DNA of 64,000 nucleotides from Actinophytocola sp044466355 (GCF_044466355.1 NZ_JBITMQ010000017.1:1-64000); one strand, 5' to 3'. Numbered from the stretch's first letter, positions 34,480-43,770 are shown. The notes: generated by a model not told the origin, from the sequence alone. Program-made: numbers and translations.

Positions 34480-35838
34480 ATGGCCGGCCGAACCAAGTTC
34501 ATCCTCGACGAGTCAGACATGCCGACGGCCTGGTACAACATCGTGCCCGACCTGCCGGCGCCGCCCCCGCCGCCGCTGCACCCCGGCACCGGCGAGCCGG
34601 TCGGCCCCGAGGACCTCGCACCGCTGTTCCCGCAGGCGCTCATCGAGCAGGAGGTGAGCACGGAGCGTTACATCCCGATCCCGGAAGGGGTGCAGGAGGT
34701 GTACCGGTTGTGGCGGCCGTCGCCGCTGTTCCGGGCGCACCGGCTGGAGAAGGCGCTCGGCACACCGGCCCGCATCTACTACAAGTACGAGGGCGTCAGC
34801 CCGGTCGGCTCGCACAAGCCGAACACGGCGGTGCCGCAGGCGTACTACAACGCGCAGGAGGGCGTCAGCCTGCTGACGACCGAGACCGGTGCCGGGCAGT
34901 GGGGCAGCGCGCTCGCGTTCGCCTGCGCCCAGTTCGGGCTGGAGTGCGAGGTGTGGCAGGTCCGCGCGTCGTACGACCAGAAGCCGTACCGCAAGATGAT
35001 GATGGAGACGTTCGGGGCGACCGTCCACCCGAGCCCGTCGGAGCTGACCGAGGCGGGCAAGGCGATCCTCGCCGCGCACCCCGACTCGACGGGCAGCCTC
35101 GGCATCGCCATCAGCGAGGCCGTCGAGAAGGCGGCGGCGAACCCGGCGGCCAGGTACGCGCTGGGCAGCGTGCTCAACCACGTGCTGCTGCACCAGACGA
35201 TCATCGGTGAGGAGGCGCTGCGCCAGTTCGAGATGGCCGGCGACACCCCGGACGTGATCGTCGGCTGCGCCGGTGGCGGCTCGAACCTCGGCGGGCTCGT
35301 GTTCCCGTTCCTGCGGGAGAAGCTGGCGGGCAACATCTCGCCGGAGATCAGGGCGGTCGAGCCCGCGGCGTGCCCGTCCCTCACGCGCGGTAAGTACGCC
35401 TACGACTTCGGTGACACCGCTGGGCTGACGCCGCTGCTGAAGATGCACACGCTCGGCCACGACTTCATCCCGGACCCGATCCACGCCGGTGGGCTGCGGT
35501 ACCACGGGATGTCGCCGCTGCTGTCGCACATCGTGGAGCTGGGCCTGGTCGACGCCGTGGCGATCGGCCAGAACGAGTGCTTCGCGGCCGGTGTGCGGTT
35601 CGCGCGTGCCGAGGGCATCATCCCGTCGCCGGAGCCGACGCACGCGCTGGCCGAGTGTGTGCGGGAAGCGTTGCGCTGCAAGGAAACCGGTGAGGAGAAG
35701 GTGATCCTGACCGCGCTGTGCGGCCACGCGCACCTCGACCTGCCCGCGTACGCGAACTACCTGGCGGGCGGCATGGTCGACCGCGAGCTGACCGACGAGG
35801 AGCTGACGGCCGCGCTGGAAACCCTGCCGGTGCGGTAG
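34480..35838 (+). CDS. TrpB-like pyridoxal-phosphate enzyme (TrpB2 type)
   Basis: This 452-residue protein starts at ATG 34480 behind CGGAGG. It has the TrpB2 pattern: WYNIVPDLP near the N-terminus, the PLP lysine in GSHKPNTA, ETGAGQWGSALAFAC, and the phosphate loop CAGGGSNLGG. TrpB2 enzymes make tryptophan from indole and serine without needing TrpA, and many genomes carry one beside the main trpAB. No trpA is nearby. Why it lies 10 kb from a tryptophan-degrading operon is unclear. Confidence 0.93.
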   Translation: MAGRTKFILDESDMPTAWYNIVPDLPAPPPPPLHPGTGEPVGPEDLAPLFPQALIEQEVSTERYIPIPEGVQEVYRLWRPSPLFRAHRLEKALGTPARIYYKYEGVSPVGSHKPNTAVPQAYYNAQEGVSLLTTETGAGQWGSALAFACAQFGLECEVWQVRASYDQKPYRKMMMETFGATVHPSPSELTEAGKAILAAHPDSTGSLGIAISEAVEKAAANPAARYALGSVLNHVLLHQTIIGEEALRQFEMAGDTPDVIVGCAGGGSNLGGLVFPFLREKLAGNISPEIRAVEPAACPSLTRGKYAYDFGDTAGLTPLLKMHTLGHDFIPDPIHAGGLRYHGMSPLLSHIVELGLVDAVAIGQNECFAAGVRFARAEGIIPSPEPTHALAECVREALRCKETGEEKVILTALCGHAHLDLPAYANYLAGGMVDRELTDEELTAALETLPVR

Positions 35839-35889
35839 GCGGGTGGCCCGGGCCGAGCCGTCGTGGCTCGGCCCGGCCCGGTCACGTCC

Positions 35890-36375
35890 TCAGCCGCACA
35901 GGTACCAGTCGCCGGTCCAGCCGACGCTGACGTAGCCCGTGGGCGGATAGTAGTTCTGGCACCAGTACGTGCCATTCGTCGACGCGAAGACCGGGACCAT
36001 GCGGAAACCGTCCGGCTGTTCGTAGGGCAGGTTGTAGATGAAGTCGGCGTGGCCGCCACCGGGCATCCGCTTCCAGCCGCCCGAGTTCGGCCAGGCGTGC
36101 CAGATCGTGCGGTCGGTCGCGATGCCGAAGCACTCGTCGCTGCTGGTCTGCCAGTCGACGACCATGACGTGGGTGCCGGTCATGAACGTGCCGTAGTAGC
36201 CCCAGCAGCTGACCCTGCCGTTGTCGGGCACGGGGGTCATGCGGGTGGGGGGTGTGGCTGTCGTGCCGTAGGTGCCATCGATCCCCGCGGGTGCCGCGGC
36301 GGCCTGTGCGGTGGTGAACAGGGTGCCGAGGAGTGCCAGCAGCACGACGGCGATCTTCAGGTGTTTTCGGTACAT
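35890..36375 (-). CDS. Secreted protein of unknown function, four cysteines in mature part
   Basis: This 161-residue protein has a clear signal peptide (KHLKIAVVLLALLGTLFTTA, then QAAAAPA). The mature part is rich in Trp, Tyr and Gly with four cysteines (RVSCWGYYG, SDECFG, TYWCQNYY, WYLCG at the C-terminus), suggesting two disulfide bonds and a small beta-rich fold. No family is recognised. Monocistronic, with the upstream space facing the acyl-CoA dehydrogenase stop. Confidence 0.82.
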   Translation of the reverse strand: MYRKHLKIAVVLLALLGTLFTTAQAAAAPAGIDGTYGTTATPPTRMTPVPDNGRVSCWGYYGTFMTGTHVMVVDWQTSSDECFGIATDRTIWHAWPNSGGWKRMPGGGHADFIYNLPYEQPDGFRMVPVFASTNGTYWCQNYYPPTGYVSVGWTGDWYLCG

Positions 36376-36468
36376 GTGGTCCCCAGTGGCTCGATGGTCC
36401 CGGATCGGGGAACCTTATCGGCGCCACAAGGGGTTTCCGCATGTCAGAAGCACAACGCGCGCACAGGC

Positions 36469-37566
36469 TCAGCGGTACAGGTGGCGCGCGATGATCTCCC
36501 GCTGGATCTCGCTGGCGCCCTCGTAGATGCGCGGCGCCCGCACCTCGCGGTACAGGTGCTCCAGCAGGTGACCTTCCTCCAGCGCGCGGGCACCGTGGAC
36601 CTGGATCGCCACGTCCACCGCGTGCTGGGCGGACTCCGTCGCGAAGAGCTTCGCCATCGCCGAGAGGTGGCCGGTGCGTTCGGCACCCGAGTCGTACGCG
36701 GCCGCCGCGTCGTGGACCAGCAGGCGGGCTGCCTGCAGCCGCGTCGCCACGTCGGCCAACTGGTGTGACACCCCTTGGAAGTCGCGCAGAGGTTTGCGGA
36801 ACGCTTCGCGCTCGGCTGTGTGCGCCACCGCCGCGTCCAGAGCGGCCTGCCCCATGCCCACCGCGAACGCGCCCACGCTCGGGCGGAACATGTCGAGCGT
36901 CCGCATCGCCACCCGCCAGCCACCGTCCACCTCGCCCAGCACCGACTCGGCGGGCACGTACACGTCCGCGAAGTGCAGGCGGCCGATCGGGTGTGGGGAC
37001 ACCAGACGTTGACGGGTTCCGGTGAGGCCCGGCGCGTCACCCGGGACCGCGAACGCCGTGATACCCCGGGCGCCGTTGTCGCTCGTGCGCGCGAACACCG
37101 AGTACACGTCCGCGTCGGGGGCGTTGGAGATGAACACCTTCTCGCCGGTCAGGCGGAAGCCGTCGCCGTCGCGGACCGCCCGCGACGACAGCGACGCCGC
37201 GTCCGAGCCCGCGTCCGGTTCGGTCAGCGCGAAGCCCACGGCCGCGGTGCCCGCGGTGATGCGTGGCATCCACGTGTCCACAACGGACTCCCGGCCCGCC
37301 AGAAGGATCGGGTACGCGCCGAGGCCCTGCAGCGCGAACGCCGTCTCCGCTTCGGTGTTGTGGCGGGCCAGCGCCTCACGGATCACGCACAGGTCCATCG
37401 CGGACGTACGCGGGAACAACCTGCTCAGCAGGCCGTGTTCCGCCAGCGCTGTCAGCAGCGGCCGGTTGATCCGGCCCGGTTCTCCGTGTCCGGGAAGGGA
37501 CGCCGCCACCTTCTCGGTGTGGTCGCGCAGCTCCTCGTGGGCGGGGGAGAGGTGGGTGTACGTCAT
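36469..37566 (-). CDS. Acyl-CoA dehydrogenase
   Basis: This 365-residue flavoprotein starts at ATG 37566, overlapping the RidA stop as ATGA. It has VGFALTEPDAGSDAASL, GEKVFISNAPDADVYSVFAR, the middle-domain FADVYVPAESVLGEV, and the C-terminal catalytic/flavin segments QVHGARALEEGHLLEH and APRIYEGASEIQREIIARHL, with the active-site glutamate in YEGASE. As the last gene of the CoA-ligase operon it probably oxidises a ring-cleaved or alicyclic acyl-CoA from anthranilate. Confidence 0.93.
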   Translation of the reverse strand: MTYTHLSPAHEELRDHTEKVAASLPGHGEPGRINRPLLTALAEHGLLSRLFPRTSAMDLCVIREALARHNTEAETAFALQGLGAYPILLAGRESVVDTWMPRITAGTAAVGFALTEPDAGSDAASLSSRAVRDGDGFRLTGEKVFISNAPDADVYSVFARTSDNGARGITAFAVPGDAPGLTGTRQRLVSPHPIGRLHFADVYVPAESVLGEVDGGWRVAMRTLDMFRPSVGAFAVGMGQAALDAAVAHTAEREAFRKPLRDFQGVSHQLADVATRLQAARLLVHDAAAAYDSGAERTGHLSAMAKLFATESAQHAVDVAIQVHGARALEEGHLLEHLYREVRAPRIYEGASEIQREIIARHLYR

Positions 37567-37964
37567 GGGATCACCGCCGTGCCCACCAGCTCGATCTTCG
37601 CCGCCTCGTCGAACAGCTCCGCCACGCCCAGCAGCGCGACCGCCGGGTAGTGGCGGCCGAAGTGCTTGCGCCACAACGGTCCCAGCTCCTTGAGCGCCGC
37701 GCGGTACTCGCCGACGACCGTCGTGTAGATGACCAGCGAGACCAGGTGGTCGGGGGTGCCGCCCGCCGCCGCCAGCGCCGCGACCACGTTGCCCGCGGCC
37801 TGGTCGAACTGTTCCGCCATCGTCGAACCCACGATCGCGCCGTCCGGCCCCTGCGCCGTCTGGCCACCCAGGTACACGGTGCGGCCCGGCGCGGCCACCA
37901 CCGCGTGCGCGAACCCGACCGGCTCGGCGAGGCCGGGGGCGGTGACGACCTCGTGCGCGCTCAT
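37563..37964 (-). CDS. RidA-family (enamine/imine deaminase) protein
   Basis: This 133-residue protein starts at ATG 37964, overlapping the enoyl-CoA hydratase stop. It has the RidA fold: APGRTVYLGGQTAQGPDG, QFDQAAGNVVAALAAAGG, YPAVALLGVAELFDEAAKIE. The canonical substrate-binding arginine (IPxRxxV region) is replaced around HYPAVALL, so it belongs to a divergent RidA subgroup. In the operon it could hydrolyse the enamine/imine of the dearomatised 2-amino-oxocyclohexene carboxyl-CoA, which is inference. Confidence 0.9.
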   Translation of the reverse strand: MSAHEVVTAPGLAEPVGFAHAVVAAPGRTVYLGGQTAQGPDGAIVGSTMAEQFDQAAGNVVAALAAAGGTPDHLVSLVIYTTVVGEYRAALKELGPLWRKHFGRHYPAVALLGVAELFDEAAKIELVGTAVIP

Positions 37965-38788
37965 CGGCCGGTCCACTGTGGACTCCGTCCGGCCGACCAC
38001 GCCGCGTAGAACTCCGCGTGGTCGTCGCTCTTCATCAGCAGCGCCTGCGTCATGGCCTCCAGCTCGATGCTGCTGCCGAGATCCATGTCCAGCTCACGTG
38101 TCAGCAGCACCTTCGTCGTCGAGTACGCCAGCGCCGGGCCGTCCGCCAGCCGCCGCGCCAGCGCGGTCGCCTCCCGCGCGAGCGTGTCGTCCGGCACGAC
38201 CTTCGTCGCCAGGCCGATGCGGTCCGCGTGCGCCGCGTCGATCTTGTCGCCCAGGATCAGCAGCTCCGTCGCCCGGCCGAGACCGACGAGCCGGGGGAGC
38301 AGGTACGCCGAACCCATGTCCGCGCCCGCCAGGCCCACCTTCGTGAACAGGAACGCGAACTTCGCCGACTCCGCGAGCAGCCGGAAGTCGCTGGCCAGCG
38401 CGATCACCGAGCCCGCGCCCGCGGCGACGCCGTTGACCGCGGCGATCACCGGCAGCGGGCACTCCCGCAGCGCCTTCACCACCGCACCGGTCATGCGGGT
38501 GAACTCCAGCAGCTGCGCGGCCTCCATCTTCTGCAACTCGCCGATGATCTCCTCGACGTCGCCGCCGGAGCAGAACCCGCGGCCCTCGCCGGTGAGGACG
38601 ACCACGCGCGCGTCACCGCGGTGTGGCAGCTCGGCGAGCAGGTCACGCAGGTCCGCGTACACGTCGAAGGTGAGCGCGTTCAGTTTGTCGGGCCGGTTCA
38701 GCGTGACCGTCGCGACCCCCTCTGCCACCGACAGGTCGAAGTGCTTCCACTCCTGTGTGAACCCAGGCGATGCCCGGAACGGACTCAT
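37961..38788 (-). CDS. Enoyl-CoA hydratase/isomerase
   Basis: This 275-residue crotonase-fold protein starts at ATG 38788. Features include VATVTLNRPDKLNALTFDVY, GEGRGFCSGGDVEEI (oxyanion-hole segment), and VNGVAAGAGSVIALASDFRL with GADMGSAYLLPRLVG. It is coupled by ATGA to both neighbours. It probably hydrates the unsaturated CoA thioester derived from anthraniloyl-CoA, comparable to the beta-oxidation-like phase in Azoarcus. Confidence 0.92.
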   Translation of the reverse strand: MSPFRASPGFTQEWKHFDLSVAEGVATVTLNRPDKLNALTFDVYADLRDLLAELPHRGDARVVVLTGEGRGFCSGGDVEEIIGELQKMEAAQLLEFTRMTGAVVKALRECPLPVIAAVNGVAAGAGSVIALASDFRLLAESAKFAFLFTKVGLAGADMGSAYLLPRLVGLGRATELLILGDKIDAAHADRIGLATKVVPDDTLAREATALARRLADGPALAYSTTKVLLTRELDMDLGSSIELEAMTQALLMKSDDHAEFYAAWSAGRSPQWTGR

Positions 38789-39474
38789 GCCTGTACACCT
38801 CCTCCGTCCAGGACGATCGTCTGACCGTTGATCGCGGCCGCCTCCGGTGCGGCGAGGAACATGACCGCGTACGCGACCTCCTCCGGCTCCAGCAGCCGCC
38901 CGAGCGGTGACATGCCCGCCACGATCCGTTCGCTGTCCTCTTCGGACCGGCCGGTGGTCGCGGCGATGCGCCGCACCGTCGTGGTCGTCATGTCCGTGCG
39001 CACGAACGTCGGGCACACCGCGTTCGAGGTCACGCCGGTGCCCGCCACCTCCGCGGCCACCGCGCGCATCAGCCCGACCGCCGCGTGCTTCGAAGCCGTG
39101 TAGGCCGACGTGTACTTCTGCCCGGCGAGACCGGCCGTCGACGCGACGGTCACGATCCGGCCGGAGTTCCGTTCCCGCATGCCGGGCAGCACCGTTCGCG
39201 TGCACAGGAACGCGCCGGTCGCGTTGACGTCCAGCTGGGAGCGCCAGTCGTCCACAGTGGTCTTCGCGAGCGGCGCGCTCGACGCCATACCGGCGTTGTT
39301 GACCAGCACGTTCACCTCGCCGAGCGAGCCGAACACCTCGGCGACCGCGGCCTCGTCGGTGACGTCGCAGTCGGCGCGGCCCAGCGCGACGACCCGGTCG
39401 CCGAGGTCGGTGAAGCGTTTGGCGATCGCGGCGCCGATGCCACGCGTGCCACCCGTGACCACGACGAGCCTCAT
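38785..39474 (-). CDS. SDR-family dehydrogenase (3-hydroxyacyl-CoA dehydrogenase-like)
   Basis: This 229-residue protein starts at ATG 39474 (MRLVVVTGGTRGIGAAIA). The cofactor motif is TGGTRGIG, then NNAGM, and the active site YTASK with serine in VASTAGLAG. It lies between the CoA ligase and the enoyl-CoA hydratase and overlaps both. The likely job is oxidation of a 3-hydroxyacyl-CoA intermediate or reduction of a ring ketone in the aminobenzoyl-CoA pathway. Confidence 0.9.
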   Translation of the reverse strand: MRLVVVTGGTRGIGAAIAKRFTDLGDRVVALGRADCDVTDEAAVAEVFGSLGEVNVLVNNAGMASSAPLAKTTVDDWRSQLDVNATGAFLCTRTVLPGMRERNSGRIVTVASTAGLAGQKYTSAYTASKHAAVGLMRAVAAEVAGTGVTSNAVCPTFVRTDMTTTTVRRIAATTGRSEEDSERIVAGMSPLGRLLEPEEVAYAVMFLAAPEAAAINGQTIVLDGGGVQA

Positions 39475-40988
39475 GAGAGCGCCTTCAGCGCGCGCCGGTC
39501 GAGCTTGCCGTTCGTGGTGCGCGGCAGGGAGGTCACGAACACGATGTCCTGTGGGCACTTGTGCCCGGCGAGCCGCTCCCGGACGTAGGCCTTCAGCGCG
39601 TCGGCGGACGGGGTGGCGCCTTCGCGCAGCACGACGTACGCGCGTGGCTTCGTGAGACCGTCCACGTCGAACCCCACTACCCCGCACTCGAGGACGTCCT
39701 CGTGGCCGATGAGGCAGTGCTCGATCTCGCTCGGGGCAACCCAGATCCCGCCGGACTTCAACAGGTCGTCGGCGCGGCCGTGGTAGTAGAAGAACCCGTC
39801 GCCGTCCCGGCTGAACAGGTCTCCTGTGTGGACGGTGTCGCCGCGGTAGGTCGCCGCCGACTTCTCCGCGTCCCCGAAGTACTCCAGCGCGACCGTGCCG
39901 CCGCTGACCTCCAGGACACCGACCTCGCCGTCCGGCACCGCCGCGCCCGCGTCGTCCACGACCCGCGCGGAGTACCCCGGCACGACCTGCCCGCAGCTGC
40001 CCTGCCGCGCCGCGCCCGGCCGGTTGGAGATGTAGATGTGGTACGCCTCCGACGAGCCGATCCCGTCGACCACCTCGACGCCGAACGCCTCGTCCCACTT
40101 GCGGTGCAGCTCCGCGGGCAGCGCCTCGCCCGCCGACGTGCACAACCTGACGGATGTCAGGTCCTGGTCGGCCGCCGACGGGTGGGCGACCATCGCGCTC
40201 ATCATCGTCGGCACGTTCACGAGGATCGTCGGCCGGAACCGGGCGATCAGTTCGAAGATCTTCTCGGCGGTGGTCCGCTCGGGGAACGCGATCCCGGCGC
40301 CGCCGACACCGAACGGGTACAGCGCGGTCAGGTCACGGGCGTAGCCGAAGAACAGCTTCGGCACGGGCAGCACGATGTCGTCCTCGCGGATGCCCAGCAC
40401 GTCGAGCGCGTAGCGCTCGTGGCTGACGATCGGGCTCGCCGCGGTGTGCACGCACGCCTTCGGCGCGCCGGTGCTGCCGGTCGTGAACTTCCAGATCGCG
40501 ATGTCGTCGCGGGTGGTGTCGGCGGTCGCGAGCGTGTCGGGCGCCTGGGCGACGAGGGTCGCGAAGTCGTGTTCGCCGGGCCGCGGGTCGGACCCGCCGA
40601 CCACCAGTACCTGACGGTCGTCAACCCCGGCCTCGCGCAGCCGGTCCAGCGTGACCGGGTCCGCGATCACCACCGACGCGCCGGTGTAGTCGAGGAAGTA
40701 GCGGTAGTCCTTGGCCTGCAGGAACGTGTACACCTCGGCGGTGACCGCGCCGATCTTCTGCGCCGCGTACCAGGTGGCGACGAACTCGACGCCGTCCGAC
40801 AGCGCGAGCAGCACCCGCTCACCGCGCCGCGCCCCCAGTTCGAGGAGCACGTTGCCGACCCGGTTCACCAGTGCCGCCAGCTCCGCGTACGTGGTGGCAC
40901 CGTCCGGTGTGTACAGCGCGACTCGTTCCGACCTGCCGAGCGTCAGGTTGCGGTCGACGAAGTGGTCGGCGACGTTGAACAGGGTCAT
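39471..40988 (-). CDS. Aryl-CoA ligase, benzoate/2-aminobenzoate type
   Basis: This 505-residue adenylate-forming enzyme has the P-loop KFTTGSTGAPKACVHT, the aromatic-acid ligase segment GIGSSEAYHIYISNRPG, HTGDLFSRDGDGFFYYHGRADD and the catalytic C-terminal lysine in LPRTTNGKLDRRAL. The IGSSE-HIYISN pattern is typical of benzoate-CoA ligases. With a fused aminobenzoyl-CoA monooxygenase in the same operon, anthranilate is the likely substrate. Confidence 0.92.
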   Translation of the reverse strand: MTLFNVADHFVDRNLTLGRSERVALYTPDGATTYAELAALVNRVGNVLLELGARRGERVLLALSDGVEFVATWYAAQKIGAVTAEVYTFLQAKDYRYFLDYTGASVVIADPVTLDRLREAGVDDRQVLVVGGSDPRPGEHDFATLVAQAPDTLATADTTRDDIAIWKFTTGSTGAPKACVHTAASPIVSHERYALDVLGIREDDIVLPVPKLFFGYARDLTALYPFGVGGAGIAFPERTTAEKIFELIARFRPTILVNVPTMMSAMVAHPSAADQDLTSVRLCTSAGEALPAELHRKWDEAFGVEVVDGIGSSEAYHIYISNRPGAARQGSCGQVVPGYSARVVDDAGAAVPDGEVGVLEVSGGTVALEYFGDAEKSAATYRGDTVHTGDLFSRDGDGFFYYHGRADDLLKSGGIWVAPSEIEHCLIGHEDVLECGVVGFDVDGLTKPRAYVVLREGATPSADALKAYVRERLAGHKCPQDIVFVTSLPRTTNGKLDRRALKALS

Positions 40989-41719
40989 GCCACCCCCCGA
41001 ATGGTCTCCACCAGCAGGTCCGTGAGCGTGTCGAACGTGGACTGCCCCTCCGCGACCGACGCGCCGGCCGGGTCGCCGCAGTAGGCGCGGTCCATGCCCA
41101 TCGCGACGAAGTCCGCCTTCCCCTCGGCCATCGCGGCCGGCAGGTCGACGGGGACGGGCGGCAGCGTCGCCGCCGTGTCGGTGTCGACCAGGTCAGGGCG
41201 GTCCGCGAGCACGAGCGACGTCTCGTACCGGCCCGCGTGGCAGGAGCCGGACCGGAACTCCTCGGTCAGCCGTGCCGCGTTGTGCCTGCGCACGAGGTCG
41301 AGGTAGGTGACCCCGGCCTCGGCCGCGGCCTTCCGCAGCGTGGTCACGTGCGCGGGTTCGAAGTGGTTGTTGACCACCACGATCCGCGTGAACCCCTGCG
41401 CCACCAGCGCCCCGCACACCTCGGTGACCAGCGCGTGCAGCGTCGACTCCGACACCGTCACCGCGCCCGGGAACGCCGCCCCCATCCTGGTGACCCCGTA
41501 GTTGAGCGTCGGCAGCACCAGGACCCGCACGTCCGGGTCACCTGACAGCCGTTCGGCAGCCCGCCCGCACATGCCCGCGGAGATGACCTCGTCCGTGCCG
41601 AGCGGCCCGTGCGGGCCGTGCGGCTCGACGGCGCCGACCGGCAGCAGCAGCACCGGCGTACGCGTACCTGACAGCAGTTCGGCCACCTGCGGCGAGGTGA
41701 GGTCGGCGAACGCGGTCAC
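40985..41719 (-). CDS. Creatininase-family amidohydrolase
   Basis: This 244-residue protein starts at GTG 41719, overlapping the monooxygenase stop. The metal-binding pattern of the family is visible: LLLPVGAVEPHGPHGPLGTD (Glu and His), NYGVTRMGAAFPGAV, VVVNNHFEPAHV, and GSCHAGRYETSLVL (late His and Glu). Family members include creatininase and the formamide hydrolase ArfB. No recognised kynurenine formamidase is present although tryptophan dioxygenase and kynureninase are, so this enzyme is a candidate N-formylkynurenine formamidase. That is an inference. Confidence 0.88.
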   Translation of the reverse strand: MTAFADLTSPQVAELLSGTRTPVLLLPVGAVEPHGPHGPLGTDEVISAGMCGRAAERLSGDPDVRVLVLPTLNYGVTRMGAAFPGAVTVSESTLHALVTEVCGALVAQGFTRIVVVNNHFEPAHVTTLRKAAAEAGVTYLDLVRRHNAARLTEEFRSGSCHAGRYETSLVLADRPDLVDTDTAATLPPVPVDLPAAMAEGKADFVAMGMDRAYCGDPAGASVAEGQSTFDTLTDLLVETIRGVA

Positions 41720-43770
41720 GGCTGCTCCAGCGGGCTCGGGGCCGGTTCGAAGAGGCACAGGTCGGCGCGCCCGGCGCCGACGACCGTGTTCACCTCGTCC
41801 GGGGTGGTGAGGTACCCGCCGACCAGTGTCGGCACTCCGGCCTCGTTGCGCACCCGGTCGGACAGCGTGGTCAGGTGGCCGCGCCGGTACTCGGGCCGCG
41901 AGGTCGCGGTCGTGTGCCCGGCCCGCACGTGGACCAGGTCGACGCCGTGGTCGGCGAGGGCGCGTGCGTACGCGATGCCCTGCTCGACGGTCGTGCCGCC
42001 GCGCGCGAGGTCGGTGACCGTGAGCCGGGCCGCGAGCAGCCCCGGCCACACCGCGCGCACCGCGTCCACGACGGACAGCGGGTACCGCAGCGGCTCGGCG
42101 CCGTACTCGTCGGACCGCCGGTTGGTCAGCGGCGACAGGAAGCTCGCGAGGAGGTGACCGTCGGCGAGGTCCAGTTCGAGCACGTCGAACCCGGCGTCGC
42201 GCGCCCGCTCCGCGGCCGAGGTGAAGTCGGACCTGACACGTGTCAGGTCCGCGTCGGACGCCTCGGCGGGCACCGCGCTGAACGGGGTGTACGGCAGGGG
42301 AGACGCCGACAGCAGCGGCCACCCGTCCCGCAGCGGCACGTCCACACCGCCGTCCGCCCGCGTCGCGCCCCGGCGTCCCGCGTGGCCCAGCCGGACCCCG
42401 GCGAGCGCACCCGCGTCGTGGACCTCCTTCACCGCCGCCGCCCACGCGTCGTCGAGCAACGGGGTCGCGGGCGAGACCCGGCCGTTCTCGGCGACCGCCA
42501 CGAACCCGGTCAGCACCAGCCCCGCGCCCGCCCGTGCCGCCTCCGCGAGGTCCGGCGCGCTCCGCACCACGCGGTTGCGCATGGTCAGCCCACCCAGGTT
42601 CAGCGGTGCGAACATCGGCGGCGGCGCCACCGCGCCGGGCACGAGCGGTGCCCCGGAAGCGTGTGCGGAGAACCAGGAATCCAGGACACGCATGAACGCC
42701 GGGTCCCGCTGCGTCAGGTTCGCGTGGCTGATCCGGCCGCTGCGCGTCAGCAGGTTCGCCGCGAACTGGATCGGCGCGAGCTTCAGGTGGTTGCGCACCC
42801 GCCCGAAGTAGGCCGCGCTGTCCCCGGCGGCTTGCTGGAACCGCTCCACCACGGGCTGGCGCTCCAGCTCGTAGTCCACGAGCGCGGCCTCCACATCGGA
42901 CGGATGACGCACGAACGCGTTAGCCAGCGCGATCGCGTCCTCCATCGCGAGCTTCGTGCCCGACCCGATCGAGAAGTGCGCGGTGTGCGCCGAGTCACCG
43001 ATGAGCACCAGGTTCCCCCGGTGCCAGGTCTCGTTGCGCACCAACGGGAAGTCCAGCCAGATCGACTTGTTGGACATCAGCCGGTGCGACCCCAGCTCCT
43101 CGGCGAACAACGCCTGGCAGAACGCCATGCTGTCCTCTTCGGACATCCGGTCCAGCCCCGCGCGCCGCCACGTCGGCTCGGTCGTCTCCACGATCCACGT
43201 GCTCGTGTGCTCGTCGAACGGGTACGCGTGCACCTGGAACAGCCCGTGCTCCGTGTCCTTGAACACGAACGTGAACGCGTCGAGCACGAGGTCCGTGCCG
43301 AACCACACGTACTTGCAGCCCTGCGGCGTCGACGTGGTGCCGAAGTCCGCGCCACGCCGCAGCGTGCTGTTCGCGCCGTCGGCGGCCACGACCAGGTCCG
43401 CGGACTCGGCCGACGCCACCTCGGTGCCGAACTCCAGCGACACGCCCAGCTCGCGGCACCGGTTCTGCAGGATCGCCAGCAGGTGCGTCCGCTTGATCGC
43501 CGAGAACGTGTGGCCCGACGACCGCAGCACCTCGCCCCGGTAGTGGATGTCGATCGACGTCCAGCGCGCGAACGAGTCGGTGATCTCCAGGTAGGTGGCG
43601 TAGTCCGCGTCCCGCAGCGCGCCGAGAGTCTCCTCGGAGAACACCACGCCCCAGCCGAACGTCGCGTCCGGCGCGTTGCGTTCCACGACCGACACGTCGT
43701 GCCCGGCCTTGCGCAGCAGGACCGCCAGGTACAGCCCCGACGGCCCACCACCCACGACCGAGACACGCAT
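41716..43770 (-). CDS. Fused flavin monooxygenase / old yellow enzyme-type reductase (2-aminobenzoyl-CoA monooxygenase/reductase)
   Basis: This 684-residue protein has two enzymes in one chain. Residues 1-~380 form an FAD aromatic hydroxylase (SVVGGGPSGLYLAVLLRKAG, LVVAADGANSTLR, GNLVLIGDSAHTAHFSIGSG). Residues ~390-684 form an OYE-like TIM barrel (FAPLNLGGLTMRNRVVRS, AHAGRRG-like GHAGRRGATR, LLASFLSPLTNRRSDEYG). This architecture is known for Azoarcus 2-aminobenzoyl-CoA monooxygenase/reductase, which hydroxylates and dearomatises anthraniloyl-CoA. The usual AHGY of the barrel reads ADGH here, a local oddity. GTGA-coupled to the creatininase gene. Confidence 0.92.
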   Translation of the reverse strand: MRVSVVGGGPSGLYLAVLLRKAGHDVSVVERNAPDATFGWGVVFSEETLGALRDADYATYLEITDSFARWTSIDIHYRGEVLRSSGHTFSAIKRTHLLAILQNRCRELGVSLEFGTEVASAESADLVVAADGANSTLRRGADFGTTSTPQGCKYVWFGTDLVLDAFTFVFKDTEHGLFQVHAYPFDEHTSTWIVETTEPTWRRAGLDRMSEEDSMAFCQALFAEELGSHRLMSNKSIWLDFPLVRNETWHRGNLVLIGDSAHTAHFSIGSGTKLAMEDAIALANAFVRHPSDVEAALVDYELERQPVVERFQQAAGDSAAYFGRVRNHLKLAPIQFAANLLTRSGRISHANLTQRDPAFMRVLDSWFSAHASGAPLVPGAVAPPPMFAPLNLGGLTMRNRVVRSAPDLAEAARAGAGLVLTGFVAVAENGRVSPATPLLDDAWAAAVKEVHDAGALAGVRLGHAGRRGATRADGGVDVPLRDGWPLLSASPLPYTPFSAVPAEASDADLTRVRSDFTSAAERARDAGFDVLELDLADGHLLASFLSPLTNRRSDEYGAEPLRYPLSVVDAVRAVWPGLLAARLTVTDLARGGTTVEQGIAYARALADHGVDLVHVRAGHTTATSRPEYRRGHLTTLSDRVRNEAGVPTLVGGYLTTPDEVNTVVGAGRADLCLFEPAPSPLEQP

